This document shows, piece after piece, positions 19,283 through 27,083 of a stretch of 64,000 nucleotides of DNA. How positions within the stretch are numbered: the stretch's first letter is position 1; every line of letters begins with the position of its first letter. The DNA lies in assembly GCF_008711155.1 (NCBI RefSeq), contig NZ_VUYQ01000005.1, positions 248,001 through 312,000 of the forward strand, written 5' to 3'. Position numbers and translations under genes: made by a program. Source of the stretch: Dechloromonas sp. CZR5 (lineage in GTDB: Bacteria; Pseudomonadota; Gammaproteobacteria; Burkholderiales; Rhodocyclaceae). Under the pieces are notes generated by a model. The model was not told where the DNA came from. It was given only the letters and a program-made list of their open reading frames with translations, and ran no database searches.

Positions 19283-20671
19283 TCAGCCGAGACGCTGGCG
19301 GGCGCGAACGATGGCTGCCCGGACCTGCTCCGGTGCGGTGCCGCCGACGTGGTTGCGACTGGCCAACGAGCCTTCGACGGTCAGTACGGCGAAGACATCG
19401 GCTTCGACCTGCGGGCAGAAAGCCTTCAGTTCATCGAGCGTGAGCTGCGGCAGGTCGACGCCCTTCGCTTCGGCGGCCTTGACGGCGTGGCCGACGGCTT
19501 CGTGGGCATCGCGGAAGGGCAGTCCCTTCTTGACCAGGTAGTCGGCGAGGTCGGTGGCCGTGGCGAAGCCCTGGGTCAGGGCGGCCTTCATGTTGTCGGC
19601 GCGGACGGTGATGCCGCCGGCCATGTCGGCAAAGATGCGCAGCGTGTCGGTGACGGTGTCGACGGCGTCGAACAAGGGTTCCTTGTCTTCCTGGTTGTCC
19701 TTGTTGTAGGCCAGCGGCTGTGACTTCATCAGCGTCAGCAGGCTCATCAGCTGGCCATAGACGCGGCCGGTCTTGCCGCGGGCGAGTTCCGGCACGTCCG
19801 GGTTCTTCTTCTGCGGCATGATCGATGAGCCGGTGCAGAAGCGGTCGGCGATCTGGATGAAGCCGACGCGTGGGCTCATCCACATGACCAGTTCTTCCGA
19901 CAGGCGGCTGATGTGCATCATCAGCAGCGAGCAGGCAGCGGTGAATTCGATGGCGAAGTCACGGTCGGACACGGCATCCAGCGAGTTTTCGCAGACACCT
20001 TCGAAGCCCAGTTGTTCGGCAACGAAGGCGCGGTCGATCGGGTATGTCGTGCCGGCCAGTGCGGCGGCGCCGAGCGGCAGGCGGGCGACGCGCTTGCGGC
20101 AATCGGCGTAGCGCTCGGCATCGCGGCCGAACATCTCGAAATAGGCCAGCATGTGGTGGCCGAAGGTGACCGGCTGGGCGACCTGCAGGTGCGTGAAGCC
20201 GGGCATCGGCGTGGCGGCCTCCTTCTCGGCCAGATTGACCAGCGCGCTGCGGAAGTCCTTGATCAGCGCCAGGATGTCGTCGATCGCGTCGCGCAGGTAG
20301 AGGCGGATGTCGGTGGCCACCTGGTCGTTGCGCGAGCGGCCGGTGTGCAGGCGTTTGCCGGCGTCGCCAACCAATGCGGTCAGGCGCTTTTCGATGTTGA
20401 GGTGTACGTCTTCCAGATCGAGCGACCATTCGAACTTGCCCGACTCGATTTCCTCGGTGACGATGGTCATGCCGCGCTCGATGTCGGCCAGGTCGGCGGC
20501 GGCGATGATGCCCTGTCTGGCAAGCATGCGGGCATGTGCCAGCGAGCCGCGGATGTCCTGGCGCCACATGCGCTGGTCGAAATCGACCGAGGCGGTGTAG
20601 CGCTTGACGAGGTCGGAAACCGGCTCGGAGAAACGGCCGGCCCAAGTGTATTGATTGGCGTTGGAAGTCAT
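19283..20671 (-). CDS. argH: Argininosuccinate lyase
   Basis: Splits argininosuccinate into arginine and fumarate, the last step of arginine synthesis, in the cytoplasm. The 462-residue length is typical. The family signature [12 protein letters not shown] (serine loop, about residue 280) is intact. [17 protein letters not shown] and the N-terminal [23 protein letters not shown] are also characteristic. It stands alone, divergent from the LytS-like kinase with 57 bases between the starts, and has its own terminator. Confidence 0.96.
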   Translation of the reverse strand: MTSNANQYTWAGRFSEPVSDLVKRYTASVDFDQRMWRQDIRGSLAHARMLARQGIIAAADLADIERGMTIVTEEIESGKFEWSLDLEDVHLNIEKRLTALVGDAGKRLHTGRSRNDQVATDIRLYLRDAIDDILALIKDFRSALVNLAEKEAATPMPGFTHLQVAQPVTFGHHMLAYFEMFGRDAERYADCRKRVARLPLGAAALAGTTYPIDRAFVAEQLGFEGVCENSLDAVSDRDFAIEFTAACSLLMMHISRLSEELVMWMSPRVGFIQIADRFCTGSSIMPQKKNPDVPELARGKTGRVYGQLMSLLTLMKSQPLAYNKDNQEDKEPLFDAVDTVTDTLRIFADMAGGITVRADNMKAALTQGFATATDLADYLVKKGLPFRDAHEAVGHAVKAAEAKGVDLPQLTLDELKAFCPQVEADVFAVLTVEGSLASRNHVGGTAPEQVRAAIVRARQRLG

Positions 20672-20728
20672 GACTCTGATCTAGAATGGGGCAAATCGGC
20701 GACGAATTTCGAAGAAACCCGCACAAAG

Positions 20729-21742
20729 ATGACAAGTATACGGCACTTTCCGGCCACGCACCCCTTGCCCGACTGGCGCAATTTCGGGGTGATGCTGCGC
20801 GTGCTGCTCGGCGTCAATGGCCTGGCGGTTCTGGCGGCCCTGGTTCAGGCGGGCGATATCGGAAAATGGCTCGAGACCTACCTGCAACTGGCCGCCGTGG
20901 TGGAGCCTCTGCTGTTGATCGAATTGGGTCTGCTCTCCCTGTTGCGCGACATGCTGTGGCGCCTTCCCCTGCGTCTCGGGCAGGCCTGCGTTGCCGGGCT
21001 GGCCGGCGGACTGGCTGCGGCCATGTTCCTGTATGCCCGCAGCCTGCTGCCAATCGACACGGGGGCGACATTGCGAGCCGTCCTGCTGGCCGTGGCCAGC
21101 GCGGTCCTGCTGCTCGCTTATTTCGAACTGCGTTCGCGGGCGCTTTCGCCGGCCCAGGCCGAGGCCCGGCTGGCTGCGCTGAATGCCCGCATCCGGCCGC
21201 ACTTCCTGTTCAATTCGCTGAACGCGGTGCTCTCCTTGATCCGGGCGCGTCCGCAGCAAGCGGAGGAGGCGCTGGAGTCACTCTCCGACTTGTTCCGTGC
21301 CGCCATGCGCGATCCCGGCGAACTGGTCAGCCTGGCGGACGAGATCTCGCTGGGGCGGCAATATCTCGATCTGGAAAAAATCCGCCTGGGCGAACGTTTG
21401 TCGGTCGACTGGCAATTGGGGGCGGTCGACATGAATCTGCCGATTCCGCCCCTGATGTTGCAGCCCTTGCTTGAAAACGCGGTTTACCACGGTATCGAGC
21501 CGGCACCGGAAGGCGGCGTGATCCGTATTGCCATCGAGCAAAGGAGGGATGTGTTGTGCATCGTCATCGCCAATCCGACCGCCAGTCAGCCCCAGCATGC
21601 CGCCGGCAACCGGATGGCATTGGCCAATATTCGCGAACGTCTGCTCCTGTATTACGATCTCGAAGCCCGTCTGGAAACCGAAGTCAGTGACCATCGCTAC
21701 GAAGTTCGTATCACGCTGCCATGTCAAACGAAAAACCGCTGA
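20729..21742 (+). CDS. LytS/AlgZ-type sensor histidine kinase
   Basis: A 337-residue membrane kinase. The start at 20729 is chosen because upstream sequence in this frame lies inside argH. The N-terminal 130 residues form four hydrophobic helices with short loops, as in AlgZ/FimS. The His_kinase domain has the phospho-His in RPHFLFNSLNAVLSLI (about residue 160), and a short ATPase domain follows (LLENAVYHGIEP, GNRMALANIRERL). It overlaps the downstream LytTR regulator by 22 bases, so the two form a two-component pair. In pseudomonads the homologous pair controls alginate and pili; that role is not shown here. Confidence 0.87.
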   Translation: MTSIRHFPATHPLPDWRNFGVMLRVLLGVNGLAVLAALVQAGDIGKWLETYLQLAAVVEPLLLIELGLLSLLRDMLWRLPLRLGQACVAGLAGGLAAAMFLYARSLLPIDTGATLRAVLLAVASAVLLLAYFELRSRALSPAQAEARLAALNARIRPHFLFNSLNAVLSLIRARPQQAEEALESLSDLFRAAMRDPGELVSLADEISLGRQYLDLEKIRLGERLSVDWQLGAVDMNLPIPPLMLQPLLENAVYHGIEPAPEGGVIRIAIEQRRDVLCIVIANPTASQPQHAAGNRMALANIRERLLLYYDLEARLETEVSDHRYEVRITLPCQTKNR

Positions 21743-22497
21743 GAATCCTCATCGTCGATGACGAGCCGCTGGCGCGCGATCGTCTGCGCGCGCTGCTCGG
21801 CGATCTCGCCGTTCAGCTGCCGAGCAGCGTGGTGGGCGAGGCGGCGAACGGCCTCCTGGCGCTCGAGTTCCTGAGTGGCAACGCCGTGGATGTCGTCCTG
21901 GCCGATATTCGCATGCCGGGCATGGACGGCATCGAACTGGCGGCCCATCTCGGTCGCCTCGAAAAACCGCCGGCCGTGATATTCACGACCGCCTACGACA
22001 ACTACGCGGTGCAAGCCTTCGACCTGAACGCGGTCGACTACCTGCTCAAGCCGGTACGCGCCCAGCGCCTGCTGGCCGCCTTGCAGAAAGTGCCGGCACA
22101 GCACCCCGATCCCGCGCTGCTGGCCGGCATCGGCCACGAAGTGCGGGGAAGCGGGCGGACCCACCTGTCCTGTCACGAAAGGGGGCGGCTGTTGCTGGTT
22201 CCGGTCGGCGAGGTGCTGTATTTCAAGGCTGACCTCAAATACGTCACGGCGCGTACGGCGGAGCGCGAATACCTGCTCGACGAGGCGCTGACCCATCTTG
22301 AACACGAGTTCGCCGACCGCTTCATGCGCCTGCATCGTGCCGTCCTTGTCGCCAAAACAGCCTTGGCCGGCTTCGAGAAGGCAGCGGGTGACGATATCGA
22401 AGCCTACGGCTGGGCCTTGTTGCGCGGCGTCCCGGAAAAGCTCCCGGTCAGTCGCCGGCAGTGGGCGCCAGCCAAGGCACTGGTCAAGAATTCCTGA
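21721..22497 (+). CDS. LytTR-family response regulator (AlgR-like)
   Basis: A 258-residue transcription regulator. The receiver domain (1-125) has the acidic pair in ILIVDDEPLARDRL and the phospho-acceptor in VLADIRMPGMDG. The C-terminal LytTR DNA-binding domain (about 145-250) contains FKADLKYVTARTAEREYLL and FMRLHRAVLV. It is coupled to the overlapping kinase gene. LytTR proteins bind pairs of short direct repeats; targets here are unknown. hemC lies 25 kb away, so the algZR-hemC linkage seen in pseudomonads is not present. Confidence 0.9.
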   Translation: MSNEKPLRILIVDDEPLARDRLRALLGDLAVQLPSSVVGEAANGLLALEFLSGNAVDVVLADIRMPGMDGIELAAHLGRLEKPPAVIFTTAYDNYAVQAFDLNAVDYLLKPVRAQRLLAALQKVPAQHPDPALLAGIGHEVRGSGRTHLSCHERGRLLLVPVGEVLYFKADLKYVTARTAEREYLLDEALTHLEHEFADRFMRLHRAVLVAKTALAGFEKAAGDDIEAYGWALLRGVPEKLPVSRRQWAPAKALVKNS

Positions 22498-22522
22498 ACA
22501 GTCTTCCGAAAGAGATCACGAC

Positions 22523-23038
22523 GTGTCCCGTATCTGCCCCCATTGCAACCACGCCCGCAAGGCCGACGACAATGTGCCCGAATGGCAATGCCCGGCCTGC
22601 GGCAAAGCCTATGACAAGGCAGGCAGTCACCTGCCGCCGCGAGGCTTGCGTACCTATGGCCCCAACGTGCAGCCGGCAGGGCGTAGCGGCGGCATTCGCT
22701 GGTTGCTGATCCTCGTCGCCCTGGGGGCGGCATTCTGGTTTGGCCGGCCGCTGCTTCTGCCGGGGGCGGCGCCGATTGCAGCGGCCTCGGCGAGCCAGCC
22801 CGAAGTCAGCCTCTATGCCACCGAGTGGTGCGGCTACTGCAAATTGACCCGGGAGTTTTTTGCCGCCAACGGGATTCGCTATACCGAATACGACATCGAG
22901 AAGAGTTCCGAGGCACTCAAACAGCACCGCAAACTCGGCGGCAACGGCGTGCCGCTGATCGTGATCGGCGACGATGTGATCAATGGCTGGAACGAAGAGA
23001 GGCTGCACCAACTGTTGCGCCCCTGGGTCAAGGGCTGA
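22523..23038 (+). CDS. Membrane-anchored glutaredoxin-domain protein with zinc ribbon
   Basis: A 171-residue protein of three parts. First is an N-terminal zinc ribbon with two CxxC pairs (CPHCNHA and CPACGKAY). A single membrane helix follows (about 58-78). The C-terminal glutaredoxin domain carries the dithiol site CGYCKLTREFF (about 98-108) and the cis-proline loop GVPLIVIG. GTG at 22523 is taken as start because AAAGAGA precedes it and it gives the zinc ribbon at once. It lies 25 bases after the LytTR regulator and is probably co-transcribed. The redox partner is unknown. Confidence 0.82.
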   Translation: MSRICPHCNHARKADDNVPEWQCPACGKAYDKAGSHLPPRGLRTYGPNVQPAGRSGGIRWLLILVALGAAFWFGRPLLLPGAAPIAAASASQPEVSLYATEWCGYCKLTREFFAANGIRYTEYDIEKSSEALKQHRKLGGNGVPLIVIGDDVINGWNEERLHQLLRPWVKG

Positions 23039-23884
23039 TCAGGCGGGAACCTCGGCAACCAGTTTGATGTGCGGGAAGGGTATCTCTATCCCTTGCCGGT
23101 CGAAAGCCTGCTTGGCGCGGCGCAGGAACTCGCGGCGGATGCTCCACTGTTCGTTCGGGGTGACTTGGAAGCGGCAGCGGATGATCACCGACGAATCGGC
23201 CCACTGGTCAATGCCGGCGATCTCCAGGTCGCCCAGGATGCGAGGGCCAAGGCTGGCGTCTCCCCGCATCTGGCGGCCGACTTCTTCTATCACCTCGACG
23301 ACCTGGTCGGTATCCTCGCCGTAAGCGACGCCCAGATCGATGACGGCATAGGCAAAGCCGACGCTCATGTTGGTGACGACGGTGATCTGGCCGTTCGGAA
23401 TGTAGTGCACATTGCCGCCGTAATCGCGCAGGCGAAGGTAACGCAAGGTGAGTTCCTCGACGGCGCCGACCTTGCCGCCGGCGTCAATGACATCGCCGAT
23501 CCGGATCTGGTTTTCGAGGAGCAGGAAGAAGCCGGTGAAGTAATCCTTGACCAGGCTTTGCGCGCCGAAGCCGACGGCAATCCCGGCCACCCCGGCGGCA
23601 CCGAGTAGGGGTGCGACCGAGATGCCGAATTCGCCCAGGATCAGCAGGGCGGAAACCACCGTCAGGACGACGGTCAGCGTATAGCGCAATACCCGCGACA
23701 GTGTCCGCACCCGCTGCGCGCCGGCGGCTGATTCCTGGCGGCTGGCGAGCGCTTCGCGGAAGCGGGGAGCCAGCCTGTTGATCAGGTGTTGCGCCACCAG
23801 CGTCAGCATCAGGATCAGGGTGACGCGCAGGGGCAGAGCGAATTGCTCGAAGACATTTCTCAAGCTTGTGCTGTCGATTTCCAT
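23039..23884 (-). CDS. mscS: Small MscS-family mechanosensitive channel
   Basis: A 281-residue inner-membrane channel that opens under hypo-osmotic stress. It has an N-terminal helix (about 12-32), two further helices (about 65-105) and the pore-lining TM3 with the Gly/Ala pattern (LLGAAGVAGIAVGFGAQSLVKD), then the MscS beta domain (GDVIDAGGKVGAVEELTLRYLRLRD, NGQITVVTNMS). Length matches E. coli MscS (286). The start at 23884 (MEIDSTSL) is preferred; the open frame begins 11 codons earlier in AT-rich DNA. It is divergent from the osmolyte synthase gene, and both serve osmotic adaptation. Confidence 0.9.
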   Translation of the reverse strand: MEIDSTSLRNVFEQFALPLRVTLILMLTLVAQHLINRLAPRFREALASRQESAAGAQRVRTLSRVLRYTLTVVLTVVSALLILGEFGISVAPLLGAAGVAGIAVGFGAQSLVKDYFTGFFLLLENQIRIGDVIDAGGKVGAVEELTLRYLRLRDYGGNVHYIPNGQITVVTNMSVGFAYAVIDLGVAYGEDTDQVVEVIEEVGRQMRGDASLGPRILGDLEIAGIDQWADSSVIIRCRFQVTPNEQWSIRREFLRRAKQAFDRQGIEIPFPHIKLVAEVPA

Positions 23885-23903
23885 CTGAGCTACCCCGCTA
23901 AAT

Positions 23904-23920
23904 ACATTGAAAAACAATGT
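23904..23920. repeat. Inverted repeat in the mscS upstream region
   Basis: ACATTG (23904-23909) and CAATGT (23915-23920) flank an A5 spacer, 20 bases upstream of the mscS start. It is a possible operator and nothing more can be said. Confidence 0.35.
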
Positions 23921-23970
23921 TTATTTCTATTGCGAAATTATCGATCATATAAAATTTTATTGAAAATCAA

Positions 23971-23979
23971 TGCTATAAA
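23971..23979 (+). promoter_or_regulatory. Possible extended -10 promoter of the osmolyte synthase gene
   Basis: TGC followed by TATAAA (23974-23979) lies in the AT-rich divergent gap, 125 bases before the GgpPS-like start. No good -35 was found. Confidence 0.35.
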
Positions 23980-23998
23980 ATGTTACGCTTTGTGACTG

Positions 23999-24013
23999 AT
24001 CCAAATTTTGGAT
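23999..24013. promoter_or_regulatory. Perfect palindrome upstream of the osmolyte synthase gene
   Basis: ATCCAAA-T-TTTGGAT is a perfect 7+1+7 inverted repeat, about 20 bases downstream of the possible -10 and 91 bases before the start codon. It fits a repressor operator by position. The factor is unknown. Confidence 0.4.
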
Positions 24014-24104
24014 TGTCGGCAAATGTTTTTGTGGCGCTAGGCGCCTCTTGACCCACTATCCGCTGCGGCTGCGGCAGGATGATTGCCGGCTCCAAGGAGC
24101 CCCT

Positions 24105-26363
24105 ATGCTATTGGCAACCGATCTCGACGGAACCTTTCTCGGTGGGCAGGCGGAGCATCGCCAGTCCCTTTATCAACTTATTTCCGGCGACCAGGACATC
24201 AGCCTGGTCTTCGTCACCGGCCGCGGCCTGGAAGCGGTCATGCCCATCCTCTCCGATCCGGCGGTGCCGGTTCCCGACTACATCATTTGCGATGTCGGCG
24301 GAACGGTGGTCAAAGGAGGAAGTCTGCAAGCGGTACAGCCCCTGCAGACCGATATCGACCGGCGCTGGCCCGGCGAGCGGGCGGTGGCCGACGCGATGGC
24401 CGCTTTCCCTGCGCTGGAGCGGCAGAACGTTCCGCAACAACGCCGTTGTTCGTATTTCTGCCATGGCGATGCGCTGACGCCGGAGTTGGCCGAGACGGCA
24501 GAGTCTCTCGGCTGCGGCGTGCTGTACTCGGACAGCCGCTACGTGGATGTCCTGCCCAGGGGCATCAACAAGGGGGCCACACTGAGCGCCTTGATCGACC
24601 TGCTGGGCGTGCCGCGTGACGAGGTATTGGTAGCCGGCGATACGCTGAACGATCTGTCGATGTACGAAGCCGGCTTCCAGGGGGTCTGCGTCGGCGAATC
24701 CGAGCCAGCTTTGCTCGCCGCCACCGCTCGCCAGAAGCATGTTCTGCACGCCAAGGAGGCCGGCTGTGGCGGCATCCTGCAGGGTATTGCGCATTTCGGC
24801 CTGCTCGCACCCGAATACATCGCGTCCGGCTCGGCTGGCATCGAGCGTGGCAGTTCCGACCTGGTCATGGTGTACCACCGCCTGCCGTATGAAGAGCAGC
24901 GCATCGACGGGCGCATCGTGCAGCGCCGGCCGAAATCGCCGAACGGCATCATTCCCAGCCTGCTGTCCTTCTTTGCCGGCGGCCAGCGCGGCTCCTGGGT
25001 CGCCTGGAGCATCCGCGAGGAAGGCGATGAGCAGCCGTTCGAAGTCCATGCGAAGGTCGATGCTCGTCGCTATCCGGGCTTGGTGGCGGCGCGGGTCGCA
25101 CTCACCAAGGACGAGGTCGATGTTTTCTACAAGCGCTTCTCCAAGGAGGCGTTCTGGCCGACCCTGCATACCTTCTGGGAGCGGGCGGTGTTTCGCGAAG
25201 AAGACTGGTCGGTCTTCCTCGCGGTCAACCGCAAATTCGCCGAGCGGACCGCCGCCGAGGCGGCCGAGGGGGCGACGGTCTGGTTGCACGACTACAACCT
25301 GTGGATGGTCCCGGCCGTGCTGCGCGAATTGCGGCCGGATTTGCGGATCGCCTTTTTCCACCATACCTATTTCCCGTCAGCCGATGCCTTCAACGTCTTG
25401 CCCTGGCGCCGGGAAATCGTCGGCAGTCTGTTGCAGTGCGACTACATCGGCTTCCATATCCCACGGCAGGCGGAAAATTTCGTCGACGTGGCGCGCGGTG
25501 TCGTGCCGCTCGAAATCATCGAGCAGCAGGATTGCGCGCCGCGTTTTCTCAGCTACGGCTGCGCGGTCGGCCTGGAGAGCATGAGCACGCGGATCGAAGT
25601 GCATGGCCGCAGCATCGGTATCGGCGCGCATCCAATCGGCCTCGATCTCGGACGGGTGCGCCAGGCGCTGGGCCACGCCAAGACGGCGAGCCGACGCCAG
25701 GCCATCGCCGATGAGTTTTCCGGCAAGCAACTGGTGCTGTCGGTCGAGCGTCTCGATTACACCAAGGGAACGTTGGAGAAAATCCGCGCCTTCGGCGATC
25801 TGCTCGAACGGACGCCGGCACTGCGCGGGAAAGTATCGTTGGTCGTGGTCTGCGTGCCGGCGGCCAAGGAAATGACGGTGTATGACGAACTGCAGCAGCA
25901 GATCGAGCAGGCGGTGGGCCGCGTGAATGGGCAATTCAGCGAGGTCGGCTGGTCGCCGATCCGCTTTTTCTTCCGCCCGCTTCCCTTCGAGGAGGTCGTG
26001 GCCTGGTACGCCGAATCGGACGTCTGCTGGATCACGCCGCTACGCGATGGCTTGAACCTGGTGGGCAAGGAGTACGTGGCCACCCAGGGTGAGATTGCCG
26101 GCCAGGGCGTGTTGGTGCTGTCCGAGTTCGCTGGCGCGGCGGCGGAGTTGCATGGCGCGGTGCTGACCAATCCCCACGATCCGAAGGACTTGCGCGAGCG
26201 CTTGCAGCAGGCGCTGACCATGGACGAGGCGGAGCGCACCGCTCGCCTGCGTGGTCTCTACGACATCGTCGCGCATAACGACATCGATCGCTGGGGGCGT
26301 GATTTTCTCGACGCCGTTTCCGCCGACTCGGCGGGTCCCGTCGAGTCAGATCGCCGGCGCTGA
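24105..26363 (+). CDS. ggpPS: Bifunctional HAD phosphatase/GT20 synthase, glucosylglycerol-phosphate type (GgpPS-like)
   Basis: A 752-residue cytoplasmic fusion. The start at 24105 follows AAGGAG. Residues 1-240 are a HAD phosphatase: DLDGT (motif I), FVTGR (II), the Lys in INKGATLSAL (III) and GDTLNDLSMYEAG (IV). Residues 250-745 are a family 20 glycosyltransferase with VWLHDYNLWMVP, AFFHHTYFPSAD, SVERLDYTKGT and DGLNLVGKEYVA. Phosphatase-before-synthase order and the GT20 entry YHRLPYEE...PNGIIPSLLSFF match the glucosylglycerol-phosphate synthase/phosphatase known from other heterotrophs, as I recall it. Trehalose-phosphate fusions usually have the reverse order. The product would be the osmolyte glucosylglycerol from ADP-glucose and glycerol-3-phosphate. 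A trehalose-6-phosphate enzyme remains possible. Confidence 0.78.
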   Translation: MLLATDLDGTFLGGQAEHRQSLYQLISGDQDISLVFVTGRGLEAVMPILSDPAVPVPDYIICDVGGTVVKGGSLQAVQPLQTDIDRRWPGERAVADAMAAFPALERQNVPQQRRCSYFCHGDALTPELAETAESLGCGVLYSDSRYVDVLPRGINKGATLSALIDLLGVPRDEVLVAGDTLNDLSMYEAGFQGVCVGESEPALLAATARQKHVLHAKEAGCGGILQGIAHFGLLAPEYIASGSAGIERGSSDLVMVYHRLPYEEQRIDGRIVQRRPKSPNGIIPSLLSFFAGGQRGSWVAWSIREEGDEQPFEVHAKVDARRYPGLVAARVALTKDEVDVFYKRFSKEAFWPTLHTFWERAVFREEDWSVFLAVNRKFAERTAAEAAEGATVWLHDYNLWMVPAVLRELRPDLRIAFFHHTYFPSADAFNVLPWRREIVGSLLQCDYIGFHIPRQAENFVDVARGVVPLEIIEQQDCAPRFLSYGCAVGLESMSTRIEVHGRSIGIGAHPIGLDLGRVRQALGHAKTASRRQAIADEFSGKQLVLSVERLDYTKGTLEKIRAFGDLLERTPALRGKVSLVVVCVPAAKEMTVYDELQQQIEQAVGRVNGQFSEVGWSPIRFFFRPLPFEEVVAWYAESDVCWITPLRDGLNLVGKEYVATQGEIAGQGVLVLSEFAGAAAELHGAVLTNPHDPKDLRERLQQALTMDEAERTARLRGLYDIVAHNDIDRWGRDFLDAVSADSAGPVESDRRR

Positions 26364-26888
26364 GCGATCCGGCGAGCCGGCCGGGGTGCTCGCCACGCTC
26401 CGCGCATGCGCGTCGGCCAGCGCATTGCCGCGGCTGCTGCCGTGGCCCTTGATCCAGCGCAGGCGGGCCGGGGCGAGCAGCGCGGCCAGGTCGAGGCCGG
26501 GAAAGCGCCCGGCCAGCGCCGCATCCTGCTCCAGGCCGAGTGTCTGGGCGCGGCTCAGGCGGGTCATCGCATCCTGATTGTCTGAAAACAACCCGAAAGG
26601 CCGGCCGGGAAAGCTCAAGGCCGCCTGTTCGAGGCCAAAAACCGCCGCCTGCAATTCCAGTTCATTGCTGCCGTCGAGTGGGACGCAACGCGTGAAGACG
26701 AGCGCTTCGCTGCCTGCGTCGTCGTAGAGGATGGCGGCCAGGCCGCCGTGGCGCAGGCGGCTGGCGTCGGTGAAGACCAGCGCTAGGTCGGCCTCGGGCA
26801 TCAGGCGCGCGGGCAGCGGGCCGGGCGACAGGTGGATGGTGGGTGGGCGGTGCTTTTCCCTGCGTTTGGTCATGGCGTCGCTGGTCAT
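26346..26888 (-). CDS. Stand-alone ribonuclease H-like protein
   Basis: A protein of about 180 residues with an RNase H fold. Candidate metal ligands are Asp in FTDASRLRHGG, Glu in SNELELQAAVFGLE, Asp in FSDNQDAMTRL and Asp in GNALADAHAR; the LRWIKGHGSSRGN loop resembles the RNase HI His loop. The family length is about 150, and here a basic, Pro-rich N-terminus is added. The start is uncertain: ATG at 26888 or 26873, neither with a ribosome site, and TTG at 26891 is also possible. The 3' end overlaps the convergent GgpPS-like gene by 18 bases. It is probably not the housekeeping rnhA, which is normally beside dnaQ. It may instead be a plant/archaeal-type RNase HI paralogue. Confidence 0.7.
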   Translation of the reverse strand: MTSDAMTKRREKHRPPTIHLSPGPLPARLMPEADLALVFTDASRLRHGGLAAILYDDAGSEALVFTRCVPLDGSNELELQAAVFGLEQAALSFPGRPFGLFSDNQDAMTRLSRAQTLGLEQDAALAGRFPGLDLAALLAPARLRWIKGHGSSRGNALADAHARSVASTPAGSPDRSAPAI

Positions 26889-26991
26889 CAAAAGGCGAAA
26901 GCCTCGTACCGGGGGGAGTACGAGGCTTTCTGGACGGCCCTTTGGGGGTCAGGGGAGGGAGGCCGTCATGGCTGATGTCTGTTCAGCGCAT
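26886..26991 (-). ncRNA. Candidate small RNA with C-rich loops
   Basis: A minus-strand transcript of about 100 nt is predicted from a promoter at 27026-26998. Hairpin 1 pairs GACGGCC (plus-strand 26961-26967) with GGCCGTC (26933-26939) around a 21-base loop rich in C (TCCCTCCCC and ACCCCC). Hairpin 2 is a perfect 13-bp stem (26918-26930 with 26897-26909) with loop TCCCCCCG, followed by CTTTTG, which fits a Rho-independent terminator. The DNA has no convincing gene. Alternatively it is the 5' leader of the RNase H-like gene that starts just beyond. Known C-rich-loop RNAs pair with ribosome-binding sites of targets; that role here is inference. Confidence 0.5.
26897..26930 (-). terminator. Terminator-like hairpin at the 3' end of the candidate sRNA
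   Basis: A perfect 13-bp stem (GTACGAGGCTTTC/GAAAGCCTCGTAC) with an 8-base C-rich loop on the minus strand is followed by GCCTTTTG. It would also end any read-through from the GGDEF gene at 27084. Confidence 0.6.
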
Positions 26992-26997
26992 GTGTCC

Positions 26998-27026
26998 AAG
27001 ATAAGGTCAGGGCCGCGTGGTTTCAA
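26998..27026 (-). promoter_or_regulatory. Sigma70-type promoter facing the candidate sRNA
   Basis: On the minus strand TTGAAA (27026-27021) and TATCTT (27003-26998) are separated by exactly 17 bases. Expected transcription start is near 26991. No protein-coding start with a ribosome site lies just downstream. Confidence 0.5.
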
Positions 27027-27083
27027 GTAACGGTTTGCAACAGTGCGTATCGTACTGTGCTCGCCTGGCCAAACCGTACGCCG

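Noticed and set aside
26968..27030. A 20-codon plus-strand frame with an AGGGAGG site before its ATG
   Set aside because: It could be a leader peptide, but no gene lies downstream on that strand, and the G-rich stretch is better explained as the complement of the C-rich RNA loop.
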